A stretch of 64,000 nucleotides of DNA, taken from contig NZ_FOTW01000010.1 in assembly GCF_900114705.1 (NCBI RefSeq), positions 62,001 through 126,000 of the forward strand, in the 5' to 3' direction. Both the position numbers and the translations under genes were made by a program. The notes beneath the pieces were generated by a model, which made no database searches, was not told where the DNA came from, and was given only the letters and a program-made list of their open reading frames with translations. Shown here in pieces: positions 9,134-17,143 of this stretch. Origin of the DNA: Rugamonas rubra (GTDB lineage: Bacteria; Pseudomonadota; Gammaproteobacteria; Burkholderiales; Burkholderiaceae_D). Each line of letters starts with the position of its first letter. The first letter of the stretch is position 1.

Positions 9134-10332
9134 TCAAGCGTCCAGCCCCTTCTGCACCCGCCACGACAACGGCAGCGTGAACAGCAGAATCGCCGCCAGG
9201 CTGATCAACGCGGCGGGAACGCCGGCCACGTCCCCCAGCCGGCCGAACAGCACCGGCGCCAGCGCCCCGCCGCCGATGGTGCAGGTGTAGAAGCGCGCGA
9301 AGGCCTGCTCGCGCCGGCCAGTTCCGGCACCACCCCGTACAGCACCGAGGAGGTGCCGTTCAACGCCAGCCCCAGCAAGGGCAGCATGGCCATCATGCCG
9401 GCCAGCGGCAGGAACACCGCCAGCAGGATCAGCAGCGCGGTGGCGGACTCGGTGATCCACACCGTCTTCATCATGCCGATGCGCGCGCCGAGATAGCCGC
9501 ACAACAACTTGCCGAACGCGCCGCCGACGAACAACAGCGACAGGGCCAAGCCGATGCCGGCGCTGCCGGCGCCCTTGCTTTGCAGCAGAAACGGCAGGAA
9601 GGTGAGAAAGCCCATGCGCACCGCGGTGTCCAGCGTGCCGGTGGCCAGCAGCGCGTAGAACCCGCCCGCCGAGCCGCTGCCGCCGACGGTCTTGGCGGAC
9701 GCCACCTTGGCCGAGCTCGCTTCAAGCCGCGTCGGCAGCAGCCACCACAGCAGACCGGCCGCCGCCAGGCCGAGCAGGCCCATCAACGTGACACTGGCCT
9801 GCCAGCTGACCACCACCAGCAACAGGCCGACCAGGCCGGGGATCAGCGTCTTGCCGATGTCGCCGGCGAAGTTGTACTGCGACAGCGCCTGCTTGACGCC
9901 GCCGCCGGCCTCGTGGGTGTCGGCGACGATGGAGGACGCCAGCGGGTGCTGGGTGCTGGCGCCCAGCCCGCCCAGCACCAGCGCGAACAGCAACACCGGC
10001 AGGCCGCCGGCCAGGCCGGCGACCAGGTAGGCGGCGCCGGCCAGCGCCGTGCCGCCCACCAGCATGCGCTCGCGGCCCCAGCGCTTGGCCAGGCGGCTCG
10101 CCAGCAGCTGGAAGCCGGCCATCGTCCCCGCATACGCGCCGCGCAACAGGCCCACCAGCGCGTAGCTGAGGGAAAACTGCGCCTGCCAGATCGGCAGCAG
10201 CACGTAGATGAGGTCGGTCAGGCCGTCGTGTACGGCGTGGGCGCCGCAGGCGGCGAGCAGGGAGCGGCTGCGCACGTTGCCGTCCGGGCTGGCCGAATCG
10301 GCGGGAATGGCTGCGGTGTTCAGATCGCTCAT
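9134..10332 (-). pseudogene. MFS transporter (fosmidomycin-resistance-like), single-base frameshift
   Basis: The protein begins at 10332 (MSDLNTAAIP) and shows a 12-helix major facilitator, with GAHAVHDGLTDLIYVLLP near the start as in the Fsr-like subgroup. After about residue 340 (VPELAG) the frame breaks near 9316. The remainder (REQAFARFYTCTIGGG to RVQKGLDA) continues in another frame to the stop at 9134. One missing base restores a continuous protein of about 398 residues. It is either a recent inactivation or an assembly error. It diverges from the acyltransferase at 10427. Confidence 0.75.
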
Positions 10333-10426
10333 TGTTCGGTGCGCGGAAAACGAAATATGATGAACTTGCTACTATATGCCTGCCCCGCACACCACAGCAA
10401 CCTTAACAATTCAAGAAACACAACGC

Positions 10427-11578
10427 ATGATCCAGAAAAATGAACTCGTCCGAGCCAAAGGCTTGGACACCCTGCGCGCCATCGCCATCGCTTTGGTGTT
10501 GATGACGCATTACACCGGCTTCGTCAGTGGCAGTCCCACCTTCGGCTTTGTAGGCCGCGTCGGCTGGGCCGGGGTGGATCTGTTCTTTGTGCTGAGCGGG
10601 TATTTGATCGGCAATCAAATACTGTCGGCGATCGCGCGCCAGGAGGATTTTTCGCTCAAGGTCTTCTTCGCCAAGCGCCTGCTGCGCACGCTGCCGAACT
10701 ACTACGTCGTGCTGGCCGCGTACTTCCTCTTGCCGGACTTGCTCAAGGGATCGAGCACCGCGCCGCTGTGGCGCTTCCTCACCTTCACGCAGAATTTCGG
10801 CCTGGAGTATGGGCAAACGTTCAGCCATTCCTGGTCGCTGTGCATCGAGGAGCAGTTTTACCTGGTGCTTCCCTTGGCGGTGCTGGCGGTGGCCAGTTGC
10901 AGGAACGCGCTGCGGGTCGGCTGGACCGTCATCGTCGGCGCCATCCTCGTCGGCATGGCGGCGCGCGGGATGGCTTGGGTGGCGGATGGCCACGACGCCT
11001 TCGCGGCGGAGACGTATTACTCCACCCTGGGCCGCTTCGACGAGTTGCTGCCGGGTGTGGCCATCGCCATGCTGAAGAATTTTCACGGCGCGCTGTATGA
11101 AAAAATCCTGCGCAAGGGGAACCTGTTGTTGGTCGTGGGCTTGGCCGCCGTCATCGCCACGCTGTATTGCGTGAACCAGGGTTTCCCCGACACCATGCTG
11201 TCGACCACGCTGGGGTTTTCTTTGCTGGCCATGAGCTACGCCTTGTTGCTCATGGCCGCGCTCAGTCCCAGTTCGATCCTGAGCCGCGTGGGCGTGCCTG
11301 GCGCCACCAGCCTGGCGATGTGGTCGTATGCGGTCTACCTGATGCACAAGCCGATCTTCATGCTCGCCGCGCCGCATTTGCGCCGGATGAATGTCGATAC
11401 GGGTGCGCCGTTGACGGTGCTGCTGGTGTTTGCCGCCGGCATATTCGGCGGCTGGCTGCTGTTCCGGTGTGTGGAGACGCCGTTCATGCGGCTGCGCGCG
11501 CGCTGGTATCCATCCAAGCAAGCAAGCGAAAGCGAATGCGGCTCAGTGCTTTTCACCGCTGCCGCGAGGCATTGTTGA
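10427..11578 (+). CDS. Acyltransferase 3 (OafA/YrhL-type) membrane protein
   Basis: 383 residues with about ten transmembrane helices. The N-terminus has RAIAIALVLMTHYTGF, with the conserved catalytic His, and WAGVDLFFVLSGYLIG, the hallmark of acyltransferase 3 proteins. SWSLCIEEQFYL is a second conserved segment. These enzymes O-acetylate or otherwise acylate cell-surface glycans or antibiotics. The target is unknown here. The ATG at 10427 is preferred because the 17 upstream in-frame residues are polar and lack family similarity. Its last 26 bases overlap the convergent PilZ gene. Confidence 0.82.
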   Translation: MIQKNELVRAKGLDTLRAIAIALVLMTHYTGFVSGSPTFGFVGRVGWAGVDLFFVLSGYLIGNQILSAIARQEDFSLKVFFAKRLLRTLPNYYVVLAAYFLLPDLLKGSSTAPLWRFLTFTQNFGLEYGQTFSHSWSLCIEEQFYLVLPLAVLAVASCRNALRVGWTVIVGAILVGMAARGMAWVADGHDAFAAETYYSTLGRFDELLPGVAIAMLKNFHGALYEKILRKGNLLLVVGLAAVIATLYCVNQGFPDTMLSTTLGFSLLAMSYALLLMAALSPSSILSRVGVPGATSLAMWSYAVYLMHKPIFMLAAPHLRRMNVDTGAPLTVLLVFAAGIFGGWLLFRCVETPFMRLRARWYPSKQASESECGSVLFTAAARHC

Positions 11579-12344
11579 CCTTATCCATCAGGCTCTTGAT
11601 CTGGCTTTCGGTCTCCGGCGTCATATTGCAGAACTGGCAGCCGATATGGGTCTGTTCGCCCGCCAGGAAGGAACGGAAGGCGCGCGTGAAGCGGATTTCC
11701 AGTTCGGTGACGACGACGGTTTCCGTTTCCTTTTCTTCCAGTACCAGCCGCACATCCGGCAGTTTGCGGCCCTTGAGCAAGCCCTTCGCCTCGCCCTTGG
11801 TGCAGTGCAGGCCGAGCCCGCCCAGCGAGCAATCGTAGATGGACCACTCGTGAGGGCTGCCGTGCAGCTCAAACGTGGCCGTGAAAGTGGTGCCCAGCGG
11901 CGTTTCCAAGCGCTCGTTGGCACGCCGGTCCAGTACCGCGCAGGTTGCCGGGAATACCATCGGGATCAGCTGCGGCTTGTCGGGAAGCGAGTCCCAATCC
12001 AGCTTGGACAGGCGAAATTGCAGCTTGGCGGTGCGCAGCACGGTGACAAAGGTGATCCTGCCGGACGGCAGGCTTGTACCTTCGTTTAATTCCATCACGA
12101 AGTGCGGTTGTTCGGGATCGACCGAGAGTATGCGTCCAAGCACCGGCTCGCGGGTGCCGGAAACGTACATCGAGATCGCGTCACCGTTGGCGGCCAGCAG
12201 GGTCAGCGTGTCGCCGATCTCGTCTTCGCTCGTCATTTCATGCGAGCTGGCCGAGGCCGGGATGGGCGCTATCGCATCTTGTGGCCGTGGCGGTCCTTTA
12301 CGGATCGGGACGGCATGGGACTCGTTGGGCAGCATATCGTTCAC
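11553..12344 (-). CDS. YcgR-like PilZ-domain protein
   Basis: 263 residues. A flagellar-brake-type N-terminal domain lies at about 38-130. A PilZ domain follows, with the c-di-GMP-binding RxxxR motif in DRRANERLE and the second motif DCSLGGLGL. Such proteins slow or bias flagellar motors, or act on other surface machinery, when c-di-GMP rises. No flagellar genes are near. The first 37 residues are Pro-rich and likely disordered. Its 3' end overlaps the acyltransferase tail head to head. Confidence 0.82.
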   Translation of the reverse strand: MNDMLPNESHAVPIRKGPPRPQDAIAPIPASASSHEMTSEDEIGDTLTLLAANGDAISMYVSGTREPVLGRILSVDPEQPHFVMELNEGTSLPSGRITFVTVLRTAKLQFRLSKLDWDSLPDKPQLIPMVFPATCAVLDRRANERLETPLGTTFTATFELHGSPHEWSIYDCSLGGLGLHCTKGEAKGLLKGRKLPDVRLVLEEKETETVVVTELEIRFTRAFRSFLAGEQTHIGCQFCNMTPETESQIKSLMDKVNNASRQR

Positions 12345-12600
12345 TCATGATAGGTGCTACTGCAGACAGGGTTTGGGTCTATTTATAAGTTAATCATAGG
12401 TTGTTATTTTCCTTGCGGCAACCTATTTTTTATAATTTGAAAAATAGTACTTCGCCACGAGCGCTAACGCTCATTGGGCAACTCACCGTTCTTCCTGCAT
12501 CCCGAGATTGCACGATCGCCCTAAGGCGAATGCTACCGGTCATCGGACGCTGAAGGGCAGCTTAGATCTGAGCTAGTACGCTTCATTTGGGATCAGCCGC

Positions 12601-13284
12601 TCCCTGTCAGTTCGCTCGCGCTTCCGGTATCATTCGGCATGAATACGATTTCTTTCCAACCGTTTATTATTGGCGTCGCAGGCGGTAGCGGCAGTGGCAA
12701 GTCCACTGTGTCCCAGAAGGTGCTCGCCGCGTTTGGCGCAGATATGGTCTCGGTCGTGATGCAGGACGATTACTACTGCGACCAAACCCATCTCCCCCCC
12801 GAAGTCCGCCCGCAGCAGAATTACGACCATCCGCAGGCTTTCGAATGGTCGCTGCTGGTGCAGCACATCCAAGCCTTGCGCAACGGCGAATCGATCGAGA
12901 TGCCGGAGTACGACTTCACGCTCCACAACCGCTCCAACCGGACCATTCCGGTCAAGCCGGCCCCGGTGATCGTGATCGAGGGCTTGTTTGCTTTGTATGA
13001 CGCGGACTTGTGCGACATGATGTCGCTGAAGATCTATGTCGATACCGCTTCCGACATCCGCTTCATCCGCCGTATGCAAAGGGATATTACCGAACGCGGC
13101 CGCTCGGTCGAAAGCGTCGTCGACCAGTATCTGGAAACAGTACGCCCGATGCACAAGCAATTCATCGAGCCGACCAAGCGCAACGCCGATATCATTATTC
13201 CGCATGGCGCCAATGGCCCGGCGGTCGATATGATCACCACCAAGGTGGCGAGCGTTATCGACCAGTTGAAGCGGGGCTGAGTTT
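12601..13284 (+). repeat. Long direct repeat, copy 1 (udk segment)
   Basis: This 684-base stretch recurs at 20986-21670 in the same orientation with roughly a dozen differences by eye. It starts at TCCCTGTCAGTTCGC, 38 bases before the udk start, and ends just after the udk stop. The two copies bracket the defence island. Sequence beyond both ends is unrelated or only weakly similar. Confidence 0.9.
12639..13280 (+). CDS. udk: Uridine kinase (intact copy)
   Basis: 213 residues, the normal length for uridine/cytidine kinase, which phosphorylates uridine and cytidine in pyrimidine salvage. The P-loop GGSGSGKST is at about 15-23. VMQDDYYCDQTHL and VIVIEGLFALYD are family motifs, and FIRRMQRDITERGRS is the lid region. 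This copy is intact, while that at 21024 carries a nonsense codon and a frameshift. The upstream repeat contains no clear -35/-10 pair. Confidence 0.93.
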   Translation: MNTISFQPFIIGVAGGSGSGKSTVSQKVLAAFGADMVSVVMQDDYYCDQTHLPPEVRPQQNYDHPQAFEWSLLVQHIQALRNGESIEMPEYDFTLHNRSNRTIPVKPAPVIVIEGLFALYDADLCDMMSLKIYVDTASDIRFIRRMQRDITERGRSVESVVDQYLETVRPMHKQFIEPTKRNADIIIPHGANGPAVDMITTKVASVIDQLKRG

Positions 13285-13395
13285 ATCGGATGAGGTGATG
13301 CCTAGGTAGGTGAAGAGAAAATGCCACATAGGGCACGCTACGAAATCGATACTTAGCTGCCCAACTCCTGTTCAAGATGTCGCTCAAGCCTTGGC

Positions 13396-13554
13396 TCGCC
13401 CGCAAGCAGTTTTCTTAGGGCAGCCTGGACGCGAGAACAGGGTGATATCTGGGCTAAACAAGCAAGGGAATGTTGGCATGGCATCCTGCCCGCATTCAAA
13501 AGGGCATCCAATGCTCAAATAGCTGACGCCAGTTTCAACATTGGTAAGATATAA
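13396..13554 (+). pseudogene. Possible C-terminal gene remnant
   Basis: The 370 bases between udk and the methyltransferase contain no complete gene. One frame ending at the TAA at 13552 reads protein-like (AAWTREQGDIWAKQA, then PAFKRASNAQIADASFNIG) but has no start or ribosome site, so it may be the tail of a lost gene. Its family is not recognised. A TATAAT at 13550-13555 could be the -10 box of the methyltransferase gene. Confidence 0.25.
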
Positions 13555-13653
13555 TCGGCACGGCGCATGCTCCCCGTGGAGAAAGCCGCGTCTCGAGCAC
13601 GCCAAGGTATGAAACGTGCTCGCCAAACACTCTCTGTTTTGTGAGGTCGTCCT

Positions 13654-14391
13654 GTGGTAAGCCCCGTCCGCGATCATTACGAAAAGCTCCTTGGCCCAGT
13701 TTATTCTTGGATGGTCGGTGACATCGACGCGGCGATGAGCCGGGCAGATGCTGAGCTTGAAGCCATCGGTATACCCGCCAACGGTACCGGTATCGCCGTC
13801 GATCTTGGCGCTGGCTTCGGAATGCATTCCGTACCGCTGGCTCGACGCGGATACCAGGTGACAGCCGTGGATACTTACGAGCCACTATTGAGCGAATTGG
13901 AGGCCCACGCCGGCTCCCTCCCGATCCGCACGGTTAACGCCAATCTGTTGGAGTTCAAGAGTCACGTCCCGCAACCCGCCGCGGTAATTCTTTGCATGGG
14001 GGATACGCTCACGCATTTGCCGGATACCGCATCCGTCGAAGCTTTGTTCAAGGCCATCTCGGCTACGTTGGTCCCCGGTGGTCTGTTCGCAGTCACGTTC
14101 CGCGACTATGCGTCAGCTGCCTTAAAAGGTGATGGGCGATTTATTTTGGTGCGTAGCGATGAGAATCGGATTCTTACGTGCTTTCTTGAATACGGTGAGA
14201 CGAGGGTGCAAGTCCACGATGTGTTGCACGAGCGGGATGGAGGTCAGTGGCACCTTCGACTCAGCAACTATCCAAAGTTGCGCCTATCGCCAGAGTGGGT
14301 CGTGACCGCCCTGGCGTCCCTTGGCTTCAATGTCCGTCGTGAGCCAGGACTCGGTGGAATGGTTCGCGTTATTGCACAGCAAATGCATTGA
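13654..14391 (+). CDS. Class I SAM-dependent methyltransferase
   Basis: 245 residues with a GTG start at 13654, supported by TGAGG about nine bases upstream. Motif I is VDLGAGFGMHSVPLA at about 49-63 and the acidic end of beta 2 is VTAVDTYE. ILCMGDTLTHLPD is motif IV-like. It resembles small-molecule methyltransferases of the UbiE/Methyltransf_25 class and lacks DNA-methylase motifs such as DPPY or NPPF. The substrate is unknown. It sits inside the copy-1 side of the island, between udk and the 51-bp repeat, so it may be cargo. Confidence 0.75.
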   Translation: MVSPVRDHYEKLLGPVYSWMVGDIDAAMSRADAELEAIGIPANGTGIAVDLGAGFGMHSVPLARRGYQVTAVDTYEPLLSELEAHAGSLPIRTVNANLLEFKSHVPQPAAVILCMGDTLTHLPDTASVEALFKAISATLVPGGLFAVTFRDYASAALKGDGRFILVRSDENRILTCFLEYGETRVQVHDVLHERDGGQWHLRLSNYPKLRLSPEWVVTALASLGFNVRREPGLGGMVRVIAQQMH

Positions 14392-14783
14392 CGACCAATG
14401 CCCGCCTTAGCGTGCTAAAAACTCCCTTTATTGAGGTGACCCCTCGTTCGCCGTGATGCCATACCGGACTAAGTCGCCCAGATACGCCGTATTGAACTGC
14501 ATTTGTGAATGGGTTTCAAAAAACGCGTGAATTTGGGTTTTGCGCGCATTTTGACGACGCGACCGGCGTCCGATTCGATTTCACTGTCCGCTCCCGCGAT
14601 AGCGCCTGCTGCGGCCGAGTGCGCTGCCTTTTCCTCTAGACGCCTTTTCTGGACCCGCCGCTCGACGACGCAGCCCGGGCCATGGTGTCGCTTGCCCGGG
14701 CGCAGCCGGGGGCCGGGGGCCGGGGGCCGTCCGGCCGGACGCAAGGCAAGGCCCTGCGCCTGCAGAACGAGCGCTGAAAGCGC
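14392..14783. other. Gene-free GC-rich stretch with short tandem repeat
   Basis: No convincing gene. Positions 14706-14729 hold a 7-base tandem repeat (CCGGGGG, about 3.4 copies). The GC-rich part (14640-14780) contrasts with the AT-rich sequence that starts near 14890. It leads straight into the 51-base direct repeat. Confidence 0.5.
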
Positions 14784-14834
14784 CTTGCTTCTCTCCGCCA
14801 AGGCTACAACGCAAAAAGCCACCCGAGGGTGGCT
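14784..14834 (+). repeat. 51-bp direct repeat, left copy (tRNA-Ser 3' end plus terminator arm)
   Basis: The 51 bases are identical to 21893-21943. They contain TCTCTCCGCCA, the last 11 bases of the tRNA-Ser gene at 21960-22050 (read in its sense), followed by the terminator stem GCCACCC-GAGGGTGGC. The match stops right after GGGTGGCT. A tRNA 3' end in direct repeats flanking foreign DNA is the classic look of an integration site. Confidence 0.75.
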
Positions 14835-14960
14835 GCTGTGCCGGCACGATCTTACACGTGAGGCTGCAAGTGGTTGCCCAACAGCACTAGCCTCAGTTTT
14901 AGCCTTGACGATCGGCCTGCAAAAAATATTTCTACACACTTCTACACAGTCGCGTTCTCG

Positions 14961-14976
14961 TGTGTACAATTACACA
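14961..14976. promoter_or_regulatory. Palindromic operator with -10-like core before hicA
   Basis: TGTGTA-CAAT-TACACA is a perfect six-base dyad with a four-base centre, 22 bases before the hicA start. TACAAT inside it can act as a -10 box. Two direct copies of TTCTACACA lie just upstream at 14930-14948. HicB proteins autorepress through such palindromes. HicB binding is inferred from position. Confidence 0.5.
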
Positions 14977-14997
14977 CAGCGACACTCGGGGAGGAAG

Positions 14998-15180
14998 ATG
15001 AACTCAAGCAAATTAATCCGAATGCTGGAAGACGATGGCTGGCAGCAAGTACGAATCAAGGGCAGCCACCATCACTTCAAACACGCTGAAAAGCCCGGTC
15101 TAGTTACGGTGCCTCACCCTAAAAAAGACCTGCCAATCGGAACGTGGAACAGCATACTGAAGGACGCAGGAATTAAGTAA
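14998..15180 (+). CDS. hicA: HicA-family toxin of the island
   Basis: 60 residues. GSHHHFKH carries the catalytic histidine of the HicA dsRBD-like fold, and VTVPHPKKDLPIGTWNSILKDAGI is the family C-terminus. The ATG at 14998 follows GAGGAAG, an adequate ribosome site. It is an mRNA interferase held in check by the HicB protein 172 bases downstream, a wider gap than usual. This HicA type differs from the one at 8595. Confidence 0.88.
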   Translation: MNSSKLIRMLEDDGWQQVRIKGSHHHFKHAEKPGLVTVPHPKKDLPIGTWNSILKDAGIK

Positions 15181-15257
15181 AACTCCACCGGTATCAGACA
15201 AGATGCCGGGGACTTAGAGTTCTGAGCAATTAGCCGAATGTGCAAGTCGTAAGTGGA

Positions 15258-15289
15258 AAATCGTGAAATCGTGAAATCGTGAAGTCGTG
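15258..15289 (+). repeat. 8-base tandem repeat between hicA and hicB
   Basis: Three perfect units AAATCGTG are followed by one variant unit AAGTCGTG, 32 bases in all. It lies in the unusually long hicA-hicB spacer. Copy number could vary by slippage and so alter spacing. Confidence 0.85.
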
Positions 15290-15352
15290 AATCCTCGGAG
15301 TTATTTGTGTTTATGACCTGGAAAGAGAAAACCGGTCATAGGAAAGGCCAGA

Positions 15353-15775
15353 ATGGACATCCCAGTAGTAATTTTTAAAGATGAAGGTAGTGTGTACGGT
15401 GTAAACGTACCAAACATTAAAGGCGTCCACTCGTGGGGCGACACCGTAGAAGATGCTCTGAAGAACGTGCGAGAGGCAATCACCAGCCACATTGAGACGT
15501 TATTGGAGCTGGGCGAACCTGTTGAAATCGCACAAAACAAGATCGAAGCGCTCCAAGAGAATCCTGATCATAAGGGCGGGATTTGGGCATTGGTCGAAGT
15601 CGACCTTGACAAACTTGATAGTAAGCCAGAACGTATCAACATCAGCCTGCCACGCTTTGTTCTCAGTAAAATTGATCGGTATGCAGACGCACGCCATGAA
15701 ACGCGCAGCGGCCTGCTGTCGCGTGCCGCATTACAGTTGATTGATGCAGAGTCGAAGTCCCTCGAATTCGAATAG
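15353..15775 (+). CDS. hicB: HicB-family antitoxin with C-terminal ribbon-helix-helix
   Basis: 140 residues. The N-terminal half (MDIPVVIFKDEGSVYGV, then GVHSWGDTVEDALKNVREAI) is the HicB fold that blocks HicA. Residues about 92-130 (INISLPRFVLSKIDRYADARHETRS cut here to INISLPRFVLSKIDRY) form an RHH DNA-binding domain with the SGLLSRAALQL helix. It should bind the palindrome at 14961. GGAAAGG before the ATG at 15353 serves as ribosome site. Confidence 0.87.
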   Translation: MDIPVVIFKDEGSVYGVNVPNIKGVHSWGDTVEDALKNVREAITSHIETLLELGEPVEIAQNKIEALQENPDHKGGIWALVEVDLDKLDSKPERINISLPRFVLSKIDRYADARHETRSGLLSRAALQLIDAESKSLEFE

Positions 15776-15804
15776 ATATCCCTACTCTCGAACTGAACGC
15801 TTTT

Positions 15805-16674
15805 ATGCCACCGAAAGCTTTAATATCATATTCTTGGGACTCTGAAGAACATAAAGACTGGGTCAGGGAATTGGCCGAACGACTACGCATGAACGGTGTA
15901 GACATCAGGCTTGACCAGTGGCATGTAGCTCCCGGGCAGAGCCTGACCCAGTTTATGGAAGTCGAAATTACTACATGCGACTTCGTGTTGATTATTTGCA
16001 CGAAAAACTACTACATCAAGTCTCTCAATCGACGGGGTGGTGTAGGCTACGAGCAGCAGATAATTTCCGGCCATTTAGCCGCCGGACAGCCGCGAGAAAA
16101 ATTCATTCCGATAGTGCGCCAGGGCAGTTTCGAACCTGGCGACGACTGTGCAGTCCCTCCTCATTTCGCCGGGATTTTCGCTGTTGATATGCGTGAAGGG
16201 GTGGAATTCGCTCATTCACAAGATCAAGTTCTACGCACCATCTTTAAGACCCCGCTACATGCCCCGCCAACCATCGGGCAACCACCCGAATGGGGTGCGG
16301 ACGTGATGGACGACGTCGAGGAAATCCGCCTTGCCACGTTGGACTTGGATGGTTGGGAACTTCAAAGTGGTCTAGCGCAGAATCACAGAACTCCTGAAAC
16401 GTTCTATATGCCAGGAGAAAAAGAACGCCGTGCTTTGGACGAAGGTGACGTCGTAAAGTTGGTCTTCGAAATCGCAATTCCGCCAGATAGAGATGACCCC
16501 GAATCGCCGGAGACGTTTGGCGAGCGCATGTGGGTGATCGTAAAACGGCGTGTAGGCCCTTACTACGTTGGCGAGCTAAACAACATTCCCGTTACGTCGG
16601 ACGAACAGGAAAATCTAGCTCTAGGAGGCGAAGTGGTCTTCCTTCCAGAACATGTGATCGACATACATGACTGA
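15805..16674 (+). CDS. SEFIR/TIR-like domain protein with DUF2314-like C-terminal domain
   Basis: 289 residues. Residues 1-140 match the SEFIR branch of TIR domains: KALISYSWDSEEHKDWV, LRMNGVDIRLDQWHV, SDFVLIICTKNY-like CDFVLIICTKNYY, and GGVGYEQQI carrying the probable catalytic Glu. Bacterial SEFIR/TIR proteins are anti-phage NADases. The C-terminal 75 residues (ERMWVIVKRRVGPYYVGELNN, then GGEVVFLPEHVIDI) resemble DUF2314, a small domain usually found alone. This could be the phage sensor or a regulator. It follows hicB by 29 bases in the same direction and may be co-transcribed. No second effector gene is adjacent, so it probably acts as a one-gene defence. Confidence 0.75.
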   Translation: MPPKALISYSWDSEEHKDWVRELAERLRMNGVDIRLDQWHVAPGQSLTQFMEVEITTCDFVLIICTKNYYIKSLNRRGGVGYEQQIISGHLAAGQPREKFIPIVRQGSFEPGDDCAVPPHFAGIFAVDMREGVEFAHSQDQVLRTIFKTPLHAPPTIGQPPEWGADVMDDVEEIRLATLDLDGWELQSGLAQNHRTPETFYMPGEKERRALDEGDVVKLVFEIAIPPDRDDPESPETFGERMWVIVKRRVGPYYVGELNNIPVTSDEQENLALGGEVVFLPEHVIDIHD

Positions 16675-16942
16675 CCGCGCCATCAACGAGTCGACGATTT
16701 ACCTGGTCAAGAGGGCAGAATGAGGTAGGCATGTCGAATCTGTCGTTGGAGGACATCAAACAACTTGCCTCCACATTCCATATTTTGGTTGCTAGCTATT
16801 CGTAGGAATCCAGCTTTCCGGGATACTATCGCGGCACTCTCCTATAAGGTTAGCAAGTTGAGACTCCGAAGTTGATGAACGCTACGCCATCGCGGCAATG
16901 CTTATATTCTAGGACTTTCACCATTTGGATCGACGGACTTTA
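16675..16942. other. Intergenic region with no visible gene
   Basis: About 270 bases between convergent genes. No complete frame with a ribosome site is seen on either strand and there is no strong hairpin. Confidence 0.4.
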
Positions 16943-17122
16943 CTAAACTCGCAGCAGCTTGCTCATGGTAATCGCGAACGCCAAGCGCTCACTTTCGCTT
17001 TCGGTAATGACTGTATAGGTCGCCTTTCCATCGCTGAATCCGAACCCGTCCGCATAATCGGTCGTATTCACGAGACCCCCTAATGCGACCACGAAAGATT
17101 TTCTATCGCGCGCAAATATCAC
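16943..17122 (-). CDS. Possible small ORF or gene remnant downstream of hamB
   Basis: A GTG at 17122 opens 59 residues (MIFARDRKSFVVALGG to TMSKLLRV) ending at a TAG at 16943. The composition is protein-like and the frame lies 21 bases after the hamB stop, so it could be a fourth gene of that operon. However, there is no good ribosome site and the frame is blocked upstream by a stop, so it may be the tail of a gene replaced by the Hachiman insertion. Its base composition is less AT-rich than hamB. Confidence 0.3.
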   Translation of the reverse strand: MIFARDRKSFVVALGGLVNTTDYADGFGFSDGKATYTVITESESERLAFAITMSKLLRV

Positions 17123-17143
17123 GCGCTTATCGGTACAGTATCA

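Noticed and set aside
12345..12600. Riboswitch or extra gene before udk
   Set aside because: Only a modest AT-rich stretch and no conserved aptamer-like pairing that I can support.
13310..13522. Plus-strand frame of 70 codons after udk
   Set aside because: No ribosome site and improbable composition; another frame in the same place reads more like a gene tail.
14509..15180. Long plus-strand frame running through the 51-bp repeat into hicA
   Set aside because: The real hicA start is the internal ATG at 14998 with its own ribosome site and operator; the upstream part is a translated intergenic repeat.
15258..15289. CRISPR array
   Set aside because: Only four directly adjacent 8-base units without spacers; no cas genes in the window.
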